20,127 bases of DNA from JBQCEE01 sp051960575 (lineage in GTDB: Bacteria > Actinomycetota > Actinomycetes > Mycobacteriales > Jatrophihabitantaceae). The stretch is taken from contig NZ_JBQCEE010000255.1 in assembly GCF_051960575.1 (NCBI RefSeq), positions 1-20,127 of the forward strand, in the 5' to 3' direction. Positions within the stretch are counted from its first letter, which is position 1. The number at the start of each line of letters is the position of its first letter. The position numbers were made by a program, and so were the translations under genes. The notes under the pieces were generated by a model. That model was given only the letters and a program-made list of their open reading frames with translations, made no database searches and was not told the origin of the DNA. Below, piece after piece: positions 1-7,134 of this stretch.

Positions 1-1827
1 CTCGGCCTGATCAAGATGGACTTCCTCGGGCTGCGGAACCTCACCGTGCTCGACGACGCGCTGAAGAACATCAAGGCCAACCGCGGCGAGGACGTCGTCC
101 TCGAGGACCTCTCGCTCGACGACCCGGCCACCTTCGAACTGCTCGCCCGCGGCGACACGCTCGGGGTGTTCCAGCTGGACGGCGGCCCGATGCGGGCGCT
201 GCTGCGCTCCATGCGTCCCGACAACTTCGAGGACATCTCGGCCGTCGGCGCGCTCTACCGGCCGGGCCCGATGGGCGCGAACAGCCACAACGAGTACGCC
301 GACCGCAAGAACGACCGCAAGCCGGTCGTGCCGATCCACCCCGAGCTGGCCGAGCCGCTGGCCGACATCCTGGGCGACACCTACGGGTTGATCGTCTACC
401 AGGAGCAGGTCATGGCGATCGCGCAGCGGGTGGCGGGGTACTCGCTCGGACAAGCAGACCTGCTGCGCCGCGCGATGGGCAAGAAGAAGAAGGAGATCCT
501 GGACAAGGAGTTCGTGCCCTTCAGCGAGGGCATGAAGGCCAACGGGTTCAGTGACGGGTGCATCAAGACCCTGTGGGACATCCTCGTCCCGTTCTCCGAC
601 TACGCGTTCAACAAGGCGCACTCGGCCGCGTACGGCCTGGTGTCGTACTGGACGGCGTACCTCAAGGCGAACTTCCCGGCCGAGTACATGGCCGCGCTGC
701 TGACGTCGGTCAAGGACGACAAGGACAAGATGGCCGTGTACCTGGCCGAGTGCCGGCACATGGGCATCAGGGTGCTGCCGCCGTGCGTGAACGAGTCCGA
801 GGCGGAGTTCACCCCGACCGGCACCGACATCCGCTTCGGCCTCACCGCGATCCGCAATGTCGGCGCGAACGTCGTCGCGTCCGTCGTCGCGACGCGGAAG
901 GCCCGCGGGCAGTTCGCCGACTTCGGCGACTTCCTGCGCAAGGTCGACGCGGTCGTCTGCAACAAGCGCACCATCGAGGCGCTCATCAAGGGCGGCGCGT
1001 TCGACTCGCTGCAGCACACCCGGCGCGGCCTGATCAACGTCTACGAGCCGGCGGTCGACGCCGTGCTCGACACCAAGCGGGCCGAGGCGATGGGCCAGTT
1101 CGACCTCTTCGGCTCGTTCGGCGCCGAGGACGCCGCGGCGGGCGCCCCGCCCGGCGACGACGTCTTCGCGGTCCGCGTCCCGGACGGCGAGTGGGACAAG
1201 AAGGTGCTGCTGCAGTTCGAGCGCGAGATGCTCGGGCTCTACGTCAGCGACCACCCGCTGTTCGGCCTCGAGCACATCCTCGCCTCGGCGGCCGACGCCA
1301 CGATCGCGGCGATCCAGGCCGATGCCTCCGACGAGCCGCAGAGCATCACGCTCGCCGGCATCCTGTCCTCGGTGAACCGCCGGGTCACGAAGGCCGGCGC
1401 GCCGTGGGCGCAGGTGATCCTCGAGGACCTCGAGGGCTCGATCGAGGTGATGTTCTTCCCGCAGACCTACGCCCAGGTGGCGCTGTCGATCACCGAGGAC
1501 GCGATCGTCGCGATCAAGGGCCGCACCGACGCGCGGGACGACACCATCAAGCTCATCGCCAGCGACCTGCAGATCCTCGACACCACCCAGGGGCCGCGCG
1601 GGCCGGTGGCGCTGAAGCTGGCGACGGCGCGCTGCACGCCGCCGCTCATCGGCCGGCTGAAGGACGTGCTCGCCAGCCACCCGGGCACGACCGAGGTGCA
1701 CCTGACCCTGGCCAACGGCAACCGGGAGCACATCCTGAAGCTCGAGGACCGCTACCGCGTGAGCCCGTCCGCGGCGCTCATGGGTGACCTCAAGGCCCTG
1801 CTCGGGCCCGGCGCGATCGTGGCCTGA
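1..1827 (+). CDS. dnaE: DNA polymerase III subunit alpha, C-terminal part (5' end outside window)
   Basis: This is the catalytic subunit of the replicative DNA polymerase, a C-family polymerase that extends DNA in the replisome. The reading frame is open from base 1, so the N-terminal PHP domain and first part of the palm lie upstream. The 608 visible residues begin in the palm with LGLIKMDFLGL. Its Asp (visible residue 7) corresponds to the third catalytic aspartate of E. coli DnaE. Fingers and thumb motifs follow: VFQLDGGPMRALL, GALYRPGPMG, GLIVYQEQVMAIAQ and FNKAHSAAYGLVSYW. Next come a helix-hairpin-helix stretch (CNKRTIEALIKGGAFDSL) and an OB-fold near visible residues 453-530 (ITLAGILSSVNRRVTK). 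The stop is at 1825-1827. A DnaE2 or ImuC identity is less likely, because the sequence follows the DnaE1 type closely, but the N-terminus would be needed to exclude it. Confidence 0.97.
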   Translation, partial: LGLIKMDFLGLRNLTVLDDALKNIKANRGEDVVLEDLSLDDPATFELLARGDTLGVFQLDGGPMRALLRSMRPDNFEDISAVGALYRPGPMGANSHNEYADRKNDRKPVVPIHPELAEPLADILGDTYGLIVYQEQVMAIAQRVAGYSLGQADLLRRAMGKKKKEILDKEFVPFSEGMKANGFSDGCIKTLWDILVPFSDYAFNKAHSAAYGLVSYWTAYLKANFPAEYMAALLTSVKDDKDKMAVYLAECRHMGIRVLPPCVNESEAEFTPTGTDIRFGLTAIRNVGANVVASVVATRKARGQFADFGDFLRKVDAVVCNKRTIEALIKGGAFDSLQHTRRGLINVYEPAVDAVLDTKRAEAMGQFDLFGSFGAEDAAAGAPPGDDVFAVRVPDGEWDKKVLLQFEREMLGLYVSDHPLFGLEHILASAADATIAAIQADASDEPQSITLAGILSSVNRRVTKAGAPWAQVILEDLEGSIEVMFFPQTYAQVALSITEDAIVAIKGRTDARDDTIKLIASDLQILDTTQGPRGPVALKLATARCTPPLIGRLKDVLASHPGTTEVHLTLANGNREHILKLEDRYRVSPSAALMGDLKALLGPGAIVA

Positions 1828-1873
1828 CCGACGGTCGTGATTGGGCGGCGGCCTGCCGCGGTAGCAGTGAGGC

Positions 1874-2122
1874 ATGGCCTCTCCGCAGCGGCAGCCTCTG
1901 CACAGCCCCGACCCCGACCCGGCCGAGACCCCCGGGCTCGAACCGGGCGCCGGTGTGCTCCCGGGGGATACCCCGCCGATCGAGTCGTCGACCTCCGGCA
2001 CCTCCTACCACGGCACGCCCGAGGGCAAGAACCAGTCGAAGATCTGGTTCACCGTGCTCCTCGTGCTCATCGTGGTGGTGGTCGTCGGTTGGATCGCCGG
2101 CGCGATCTTCGTCAACGCCTGA
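1874..2122 (+). CDS. DUF6480 family small membrane protein
   Basis: This is an 82-residue protein. It has a hydrophilic N-terminal half rich in Pro, Gly and acidic residues, with the pattern PDPDPAETPGLEPGAGV followed by PPIESSTS. One C-terminal membrane helix spans about residues 58-80 (IWFTVLLVLIVVVVVGW). I recognise the N-terminal pattern as that of DUF6480, a family of small actinobacterial proteins of unknown function; this is from memory, not a search. The ATG at 1874 gives the usual family length. No strong Shine-Dalgarno is present. A TAGCAG hexamer at 1862-1867 lies six bases before the start, but it lacks the final T of a good -10 box. The gene lies 46 bp after dnaE with no obvious functional link. 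Confidence 0.75.
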   Translation: MASPQRQPLHSPDPDPAETPGLEPGAGVLPGDTPPIESSTSGTSYHGTPEGKNQSKIWFTVLLVLIVVVVVGWIAGAIFVNA

Positions 2123-2165
2123 GCGGGATCTTGCGTGGCGCGCCCTGACCTGCGGACGCGCCGCT

Positions 2166-2171
2166 TAAGCT
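2166..2171 (+). promoter_or_regulatory. Possible -10 box (TAAGCT) for the E-set protein gene
   Basis: TAAGCT fits the actinobacterial TANNNT -10 pattern and would place the transcript start near 2178, about 28 bases before the ATG at 2206. A CTGACC at 2145-2150 could be a weak -35 with a short 15-base spacer. This rests on motif resemblance only. Confidence 0.3.
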
Positions 2172-2205
2172 GGTGCCACCGCACCACCGCAGGTCGAGGA
2201 GCAGC

Positions 2206-2487
2206 ATGGCCATCAAGATCCAGTCGCAGAAGTCCGGGAACACGAAGATCCAGCTCGTCCTGCCGGACGACGTGCACGACGGCCCGGTCTCCGCGGTCGG
2301 CACCTTCAACGACTGGACGCCGGGCAAGCACAAGCTCGTGAAGCGCAGCAACGGCACCCGCAGCGTCACCGTCGAGGTGCCCGCGGGCAGCGAGGTCAAG
2401 TTCCGCTACCTCGGCTCGGGCGGCCGCTGGTTCGACGACCCCGACGCCACCACGGTGACCCCCGAGGGCGTCGTCGTCGAGGTCTGA
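2206..2487 (+). CDS. Isoamylase-type early set (CBM48/AMPK-CBM-like) domain protein
   Basis: This is a 93-residue, single-domain protein. The core VSAVGTFNDWTPGKHKLVKR, followed by VTVEVPAGSEVKFRYL and GGRWFDDPDA, matches the early-set/glycogen-binding immunoglobulin-like fold. That fold occurs at the N-terminus of branching and debranching enzymes and in AMPK beta subunits. The conserved FNDW tryptophan and the K-F-R-Y strand are present. Nothing else is fused to it, so it is likely a small cytoplasmic carbohydrate-binding or adaptor protein, and its ligand cannot be read from the sequence. I chose the ATG at 2206 over an in-frame start at 2173, because GAGGAG at 2196-2201 precedes it and the added residues (PPHHRRSRSS) are not domain-like. 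The neighbouring genes are not involved in glycogen metabolism. Confidence 0.8.
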   Translation: MAIKIQSQKSGNTKIQLVLPDDVHDGPVSAVGTFNDWTPGKHKLVKRSNGTRSVTVEVPAGSEVKFRYLGSGGRWFDDPDATTVTPEGVVVEV

Positions 2488-2494
2488 CCGGTCG

Positions 2495-2534
2495 CGTGAC
2501 GATCGCCACGTGACCGTCGCCTGACGTTCACGTG
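2495..2534. repeat. Direct and inverted repeat cluster after the E-set gene
   Basis: Two near-identical 13-base units (CGTGACGATCGCC at 2495-2507 and CGTGACCGTCGCC at 2509-2521) lie side by side. They overlap an inverted repeat with arms CACGTGA (2507-2513) and TCACGTG (2528-2534) and a 14-base loop. The cluster fills the gap between the E-set gene stop and the DUF6716 gene start. It could act as a transcription terminator or an operator. The sequence does not decide between these, and there is no T-tract. Confidence 0.4.
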
Positions 2535-2576
2535 GGCGGGTGCTCGACGTCGCCCGACCCGGCGAGCGTCGTGCGT

Positions 2577-3707
2577 GTGAGCGCACCGATCGTGCACGTC
2601 GTCGCCGACACCCCGGCCCGGCGGCAGTGGGCGATGACCCTGGCCGCCGGCCTCGGCATCGCCGTCGACGCCACCGACCGCCCCACCGACCCGGACGCCG
2701 ACGCGATCGTGCTGGCGACGGCCGGTGGCCGCATCCACGACCTGCTGCGCGAGCTCGCCGCCGCCTGGGGCGACCGGCCCGACCGTCCGGTCGTCATCAC
2801 CGGCTATCTCGGCGCTGTCCCCGACCACAAGATCGACGGGCTGCTGCTGCGCTCGGGCGCCGACATCGTGCTGGCCAACTCCGAGGTGGCTGCCCGCCGC
2901 TTCCGCGCCGTCTTCGACGAGCTCGGCCTCGGCAGCCACCGCGTGGTGCGCACGATCGTCCCGGCGTCCGGGCCGCTGCACGACCCGACCGCGGTGCGCG
3001 GTCGGCCGTGGACGCTCACGCTCGTGGCCTCACCGCTCCTGCCGGCCCGCCGCGACGAGCGCCGGCACCTGTTCGTCCAGGCCGTCGCCCACGCCCGCCG
3101 GCACCCGCTGCGGCAGGTGCTCGTGACCCTGCGCGGGCGGCCGGACGAGACGCTCGTGGACGTCGAGCGCGACCAGTTCCGGCGGCTGCTCGACCCCGAC
3201 GTGGTGCTGCCGGCGAACCTGCACTGCGTGCACGAGCCGCTGAGCGAGGTGCTCGGCCGCACCGACCTGTGCGTCACCGTCGGCGCGGCCCCGGCGTTCG
3301 AGGCGATCCGCCGTCGGGTGCCGACGGCGGTGCTGACCGACTACGGGGTGCGACCGACCCTGGGCAACCAGACCTTCCACGGCTCGGGCGTGCTCACCAC
3401 GTGGGCCGCGATCCACGTCGGGTACCGGCCGACGCCCGACCCGCGCTGGGCCGCCGACCACGGCCTGGTCGAGGGCGACGCCCACACCGCGATCCGTGAG
3501 CGCATCGACGCCGTGCGGGGCGCGCTGCCGCCGCTGCAGCCGTGGGCCGGCGCGCGCGGCGAGCAGGGCGGGGTCGCCGCCCCCATGCTCGTCCGGGCGC
3601 CACGACCGGACTCGGCGGCCGGCGAGCCGGAAGGTCCGGACGACCGCGCTGCGCAGCCGCGACCCGTCCGGCGGCCCCGCCTGCGCTTCCGCCGCCGCGC
3701 CGCCTGA
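2577..3707 (+). CDS. DUF6716 family putative glycosyltransferase
   Basis: The protein has about 376 residues from GTG 2577. I recognise the DUF6716 putative glycosyltransferase family of actinobacteria from several ordered motifs: PVVITGYLGAVPDHKIDGLLLR, GADIVLANSEVAARRFRAV, LRGRPDE, NLHCVHEPLSEVLGRTDLCV, AIRRRVPTAVLTDYGVRPTLGNQ and FHGSGVLTTWAAI. The fold resembles two-domain GT-B enzymes of cell-surface polysaccharide biosynthesis, but donor and acceptor are unknown. The C-terminal 50 residues are low-complexity, rich in Arg, Pro and Ala, and may be disordered. The start is uncertain: in-frame GTG codons at 2532, 2571 and 2577 are all possible. I prefer 2577 because SAPIVHVVADT leads straight into the first beta strand. 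No clear Shine-Dalgarno sits before any of them. Confidence 0.72.
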   Translation: MSAPIVHVVADTPARRQWAMTLAAGLGIAVDATDRPTDPDADAIVLATAGGRIHDLLRELAAAWGDRPDRPVVITGYLGAVPDHKIDGLLLRSGADIVLANSEVAARRFRAVFDELGLGSHRVVRTIVPASGPLHDPTAVRGRPWTLTLVASPLLPARRDERRHLFVQAVAHARRHPLRQVLVTLRGRPDETLVDVERDQFRRLLDPDVVLPANLHCVHEPLSEVLGRTDLCVTVGAAPAFEAIRRRVPTAVLTDYGVRPTLGNQTFHGSGVLTTWAAIHVGYRPTPDPRWAADHGLVEGDAHTAIRERIDAVRGALPPLQPWAGARGEQGGVAAPMLVRAPRPDSAAGEPEGPDDRAAQPRPVRRPRLRFRRRAA

Positions 3708-3759
3708 GGGTCCGGCCCGCCCCGCGCGGTTCGGCGGCGGCCGGCCGGCCGCGTCCCGG

Positions 3760-3765
3760 TAATCT
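3760..3765 (+). promoter_or_regulatory. Putative -10 box of a leaderless promoter (TAATCT)
   Basis: TAATCT matches TANNNT and lies seven bases before the GTG start at 3773. No Shine-Dalgarno lies between. Transcription would start at or next to the first base of the start codon, giving a leaderless mRNA. No convincing -35 was found. Confidence 0.5.
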
Positions 3766-3772
3766 CGGCACG

Positions 3773-4405
3773 GTGTCGGTCGAACTGTCCAAGCCGTCCG
3801 GGCCGTCGCCGTCCGGCGACAGCGGCGGCAGTGGCGACGGCAACGGGCCCCGCGAGCCGGAGGTCGGGCGGTTCCGGCAGGGCACCCCGCTGAGCCAGTG
3901 GGCGCTGGCCCGCTACCTCGTCGGCCGCGCGATCGGCACCTCGATCGGCACCTCGCTGCTCGTGGTCGCCGTCGTGCTGCTCGCGCTCGCGGTGCTCGTG
4001 CAGTGGAGCACGCACCTCACCTTCGTCACCGTGCTGCTGGCGCTGGCCGGTGTGCTCGTGCTCGCCTTCCGCGGCCTCGTGCGCCTGGTGCTGCGCCGGC
4101 TCACCGCCGCCGACCGCTACGGCCCCCTGGAGGACCGCCTGCACGCGCTGGTCGGCGAGACCCGCGGCGCGATCCTCGCCGAGCTGCGTCGCGTCGGCCT
4201 GCCCGGACGCAGCTGGACGCTGCCACTGCTCGCGATCCGGCTCGTCCGCCCACGCCGGCGGGCCGAGACCCTCGAGCGGCTGCGCGCGTTCGACGTCGAC
4301 CGTGCGGTGACCCCGGCGCGGGTCGACGAGCTGCACCACCTGCTGCGCGCGGCCTTCCCCGGCTCGGCGGGCGTCAGCCGCGGCCCGTGCCAGGGGCCGG
4401 CGTGA
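3773..4405 (+). CDS. Membrane protein of unknown function
   Basis: This is a 210-residue protein that I do not recognise. The first 40 residues are a Ser/Gly/Pro-rich tail. They are followed by SQWALARYLVGRAIG and two membrane helices at about residues 59-78 (TSLLVVAVVLLALAVLVQW) and 82-101 (TFVTVLLALAGVLVLAFRGL). The remaining 110 residues are basic and probably cytoplasmic, with helix-forming stretches such as DRLHALVGETRGAILAELRR. GTG 3773 is chosen because in-frame sequence upstream of it is low-complexity and lies over the promoter-like TAATCT. The stop overlaps the start of the next gene in a GTGA, so the two membrane proteins are very likely co-translated and may act together. Confidence 0.65.
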   Translation: MSVELSKPSGPSPSGDSGGSGDGNGPREPEVGRFRQGTPLSQWALARYLVGRAIGTSIGTSLLVVAVVLLALAVLVQWSTHLTFVTVLLALAGVLVLAFRGLVRLVLRRLTAADRYGPLEDRLHALVGETRGAILAELRRVGLPGRSWTLPLLAIRLVRPRRRAETLERLRAFDVDRAVTPARVDELHHLLRAAFPGSAGVSRGPCQGPA

Positions 4406-5118
4406 CCGGCTGGTCGCCGACGGCGCCCGCCCACCCCGCGCCGCCGCCACCGGTGGCCCGACCGGTGCGCGACACCGCCCGCGACCTGCGCCGGGGTGCC
4501 GTCGTGGTCGCGGTCCTCACCGTCGTGGGCGCGCTGCTCGGGCTGGTCTGGGCCTGGTGGTCGCCGCCCACCGGGGCCGCATTCAAGCGTGGCAGCGACG
4601 GCGTCACCTGGCTGATCGACGAGAACGAGGCGGCGGTGTCCGCCGACGGCCGGTTCGCGATCCTGACCCTGGGCCTCGGCGTGCTGGCCGGCGGCCTGCT
4701 CTACACCCGCACCCGCCTGCGCGGCCCGATCACCGTCACCGCGCTCGCGATCGGTTGCCTGCTCGGCACCCAGGCGATGCGCCTGGTCGGCTGGCTCACC
4801 GGCGGCGGCCACGACTCGGGCCCGGCGTGCCGGATCTACCTCGCGCAGGTGGTCGACGGGCAGTGCATCGAGCACACGAGGCTGTCGGTGCAGGCACCGT
4901 CGCTGTACCTGTTCGGTGCGGCCGCCGCCGTCCTCGTCTACGGCGTGCTGGTGTCGTTCGCCGGACGCGACGACCTCGGCCGGCGCGACCCGGTGCGGCG
5001 CATGCTGCTGGAGCGCCGGGCGGCCCAGTTCGTGCCGGCGCCGCCGTGGCAGCCGGGCGCCCCGCCGCCGCAGGGGCCCGGCGCGCCGCCGTCAGTTGGG
5101 CAGGGCGGCCAGCCGTAG
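4402..5118 (+). CDS. DUF2567-like four-helix membrane protein
   Basis: This is a 238-residue protein starting at GTG 4402, which overlaps the previous stop by four bases. An AGGGG six bases upstream can serve as the ribosome site. Four membrane helices are visible at about residues 33-55, 88-106, 112-130 and 172-190. The layout resembles actinobacterial DUF2567 proteins as I remember them: LRRGAVVVAVLTVVGALLG, then GLVWAWWSPP, then a loop with AAVSADGRFAILTLGLG. The loop before the last helix carries two Cys (in ACRIYL and GQCIEH) that could form an extracytoplasmic disulfide. The C-terminal tail is Pro/Gly-rich. Function is unknown. Its last 27 bases overlap the 3' end of the convergent minus-strand Lon-domain gene. 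Confidence 0.6.
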   Translation: MTGWSPTAPAHPAPPPPVARPVRDTARDLRRGAVVVAVLTVVGALLGLVWAWWSPPTGAAFKRGSDGVTWLIDENEAAVSADGRFAILTLGLGVLAGGLLYTRTRLRGPITVTALAIGCLLGTQAMRLVGWLTGGGHDSGPACRIYLAQVVDGQCIEHTRLSVQAPSLYLFGAAAAVLVYGVLVSFAGRDDLGRRDPVRRMLLERRAAQFVPAPPWQPGAPPPQGPGAPPSVGQGGQP

Positions 5119-5760
5119 CACGCTCGGCGACACCGCGATCGAGCCGGTGCTGCGCAGCAGCGCGGTCTCCCGGCGCAGCAGGTGCACCAGCCGCCGCAGT
5201 CGCGCGCCGGCGTCCGGGTCGGCCAGCAACTGCTGCCGCTCGAGCGGCCCCAGCGGCAGCCGCGCGGCGAGGTGGAAGGACAGCTGGGCCGCGTCGCCCG
5301 GCAGTTCGGCGCCGGTCGTGCGGCCGGTGCGCTCCATGAGCGCGGCGTCGTAGCGCGTCATGAGCCGGCGGGTGAGGCCGGTGAGGGCGTCGTTGACGCG
5401 CCCGTCGGGCTCGTCCAGGTAGGTCACCCGCGCCCGAAGGTAGGGCGCGCCGTCGGCGAGCAGGGCCTCGACGGTGAAGCGGCGGCTGCCGACGGCCAGC
5501 ACCTCCGAGGTGCCGTCGGCGTTCGTCTCGACCTCGACGATCTCGGCGACGGTGCCGACGCGGTGCACGTCCGGCAGCCCGCCGCCACCGGCCTCGTTCC
5601 CGCGCTGCAGCGCGACCACCCCGAACGACCCGTGGCCCGACGACACCGCGGCGACGTCGCGCAGCATCTGCCGGTAGCGGGGCTCGAAGATGTGCAGCGG
5701 CAGCGGCATCGAGGGCAGCAGCACGTGGTTGAGCGGGAACAGGGCGAGCTCCGCGGCCAC
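5092..5760 (-). CDS. LON peptidase substrate-binding domain-containing protein
   Basis: This is a 222-residue stand-alone version of the N-terminal substrate-binding domain of Lon protease (LON_substr_bdg family). It lacks the AAA+ and peptidase domains. The hallmark opening LALFPLNHVLLPSMPLPLHI-FEPRYRQM is present, followed by GSFGVVALQRGNE, the G-T-V-AEIVEVE strand and a GSRRFTVEAL strand. The C-terminal half is a helical bundle (ALTGLTRRLMTRYDAAL; ERQQLLADPDAGARLRRLVH). Such proteins are widespread in actinobacteria and their role is not established; they may bind proteins destined for turnover. The start is GTG at 5760 on the minus strand. There is no Shine-Dalgarno, and TAACTT lies six bases upstream, suggesting leaderless translation. 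It is divergent from hisD across a 75-bp gap. Confidence 0.88.
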   Translation of the reverse strand: MAAELALFPLNHVLLPSMPLPLHIFEPRYRQMLRDVAAVSSGHGSFGVVALQRGNEAGGGGLPDVHRVGTVAEIVEVETNADGTSEVLAVGSRRFTVEALLADGAPYLRARVTYLDEPDGRVNDALTGLTRRLMTRYDAALMERTGRTTGAELPGDAAQLSFHLAARLPLGPLERQQLLADPDAGARLRRLVHLLRRETALLRSTGSIAVSPSVLRLAALPN

Positions 5761-5766
5761 GCGTCG

Positions 5767-5772
5767 AAGTTA
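5767..5772 (-). promoter_or_regulatory. Putative -10 box (TAACTT) for the LON-domain gene
   Basis: Read on the minus strand, TAACTT fits TANNNT and ends six bases before the GTG start at 5760. Together with the absence of a Shine-Dalgarno sequence this implies a leaderless transcript. It shares the 75-bp intergenic space with the hisD promoter. Confidence 0.5.
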
Positions 5773-5823
5773 GCGCGGTGGACGCGGCACCGGCGAGCGG
5801 CGGCGAGGATTTCTGTGCGCCCG

Positions 5824-5829
5824 TAAAAT
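5824..5829 (+). promoter_or_regulatory. Putative -10 box (TAAAAT) of the his operon
   Basis: TAAAAT is a close match to the -10 consensus and stands out as an AT-rich hexamer in very GC-rich DNA. It ends six bases before the GTG start of hisD at 5836, with no Shine-Dalgarno between. It would drive hisD-hisC-hisB and probably the genes after them from a leaderless mRNA. A convincing -35 is not visible. Confidence 0.6.
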
Positions 5830-5835
5830 CGAGCC

Positions 5836-7134
5836 GTGCTGCGCCGACTCGACCTCACCACCGCCGACGACCCGGACCTGCGCCGGGTGCTGCCGCGGGC
5901 GGCCGTCGACGTCCATGCGGCCGTGGCGGCCGTCGCCCCCATCGTCGAGGGGGTGGCCGCCCGGGGCTATGCGGCCGCGCGCGAGGCCACCCTGCGCTTC
6001 GACGGTGTCGACGTCGCCGAGCCGCGCGTCGAGGCCGCGGCGCTGAAGGAGGCGCTCGAGGCGCTGCCCGACGACGTTCGCGCGGCGCTGGTCGAGTCGA
6101 TCCGCCGGGCCCGCATCGTGCACGAGGCGCAGCGGCGCAGCGGCAACGACGTGCAGGTCGTGCCGGGCGGCACGGTCAGCGAGCGGTGGGTGCCGGTGGG
6201 CCGGGTCGGCCTCTACGTGCCCGGCGGACTGGCCGTCTACCCGTCGTCCGTGGTGATGAACGTCGTGCCCGCGCAGGTCGCCGGTGTCGGGTCGATCGCG
6301 GTGTTCTCCCCCGCGCAGCAGGAGTTCGGCGGGCTGCCGCACCCCACCATCCTGGCTGCGTGCGCGCTGCTGGGCGTCGACGAGGTGTACGCCGTGGGCG
6401 GCGCCCAGGCGATCGCGCTCGCCGCGTACGGCGACCTCGCCCTGGGCATCGAGCCGGTCGATGTCATCACCGGCCCCGGCAACCTCTACGTCGCTGCCGC
6501 CAAGCGCCTCGTGCGCGGCGTCGTCGGCATCGACGCCGAGGCCGGCCCGACCGAGATCGCGATCCTGGCCGACGACACGGCCGACCCGGTGCACGTCGCT
6601 GCCGACCTCATCAGTCAGGCCGAGCACGACACGCTCGCCGCATCCGTGCTCGTCACGACGTCGGTCGAGCTCGCCGACGCCGTCGACGTCGAGGTCGCCC
6701 GCCTCGTCGAGCTCACCAAGCACGTCGAGCGGGTGCGGACCGCGCTGTCCGGGCCGCAGTCGGGCACGGTGGTCGTGCGCGACCTCGAGCAGGGGCTGGC
6801 GGTCGTCGACGCCTACGCCGCCGAGCACCTCGAGGTCATCACCACCGACGCCCGCGCCTGGGCCGAGCGGGTGCGCAACGCCGGCTGCGTGTTCGTCGGC
6901 GCCCACTCGCCGGTGTCGCTCGGCGACTACTGCGCCGGGTCGAACCACGTGCTGCCCACCGGGTGCACCGCGCGCCACGCGTCGGGGCTGTCGGTCCAGT
7001 CCTTCCTCAAGGGCATCCACCTCGTCGAGTACAGCGCCGAGGCGCTCGCCGAGGTCGCGCCGCACGTGCTCGCGCTGTCGGCGGCCGAGGACCTGCCGGC
7101 GCACGGCGCCGCCGTCGCCGCACGCCTCCGATGA
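5836..7134 (+). CDS. hisD: Histidinol dehydrogenase
   Basis: This 432-residue cytoplasmic zinc enzyme carries out the last two steps of histidine synthesis: NAD-dependent oxidation of L-histidinol to histidinal and then to L-histidine. Family motifs run in order: VPVGRVGLYVPGG, YPSSVVMNVVPAQVAGV, DVITGPGNLYVAAAKR, GIDAEAGPTEI and SQAEHD, where Q261 and H264 are the expected zinc ligands. Then come AEHLEV with the catalytic pair E330-H331, LGDYCAGSNHVLPT, and GLSVQSFLKGIHLVEYS. The length is normal for the family. The GTG start at 5836 is favoured by the first conserved residues (LRRLDL) and the -10-like box just upstream. It is the first gene of the his cluster and its stop overlaps the hisC start. 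Confidence 0.97.
   Translation: MLRRLDLTTADDPDLRRVLPRAAVDVHAAVAAVAPIVEGVAARGYAAAREATLRFDGVDVAEPRVEAAALKEALEALPDDVRAALVESIRRARIVHEAQRRSGNDVQVVPGGTVSERWVPVGRVGLYVPGGLAVYPSSVVMNVVPAQVAGVGSIAVFSPAQQEFGGLPHPTILAACALLGVDEVYAVGGAQAIALAAYGDLALGIEPVDVITGPGNLYVAAAKRLVRGVVGIDAEAGPTEIAILADDTADPVHVAADLISQAEHDTLAASVLVTTSVELADAVDVEVARLVELTKHVERVRTALSGPQSGTVVVRDLEQGLAVVDAYAAEHLEVITTDARAWAERVRNAGCVFVGAHSPVSLGDYCAGSNHVLPTGCTARHASGLSVQSFLKGIHLVEYSAEALAEVAPHVLALSAAEDLPAHGAAVAARLR

Noticed and set aside
2173..2208. Longer N-terminus for the E-set protein
   Set aside because: The added residues are basic low-complexity sequence, while the ATG at 2206 has its own GAGGAG ribosome site.
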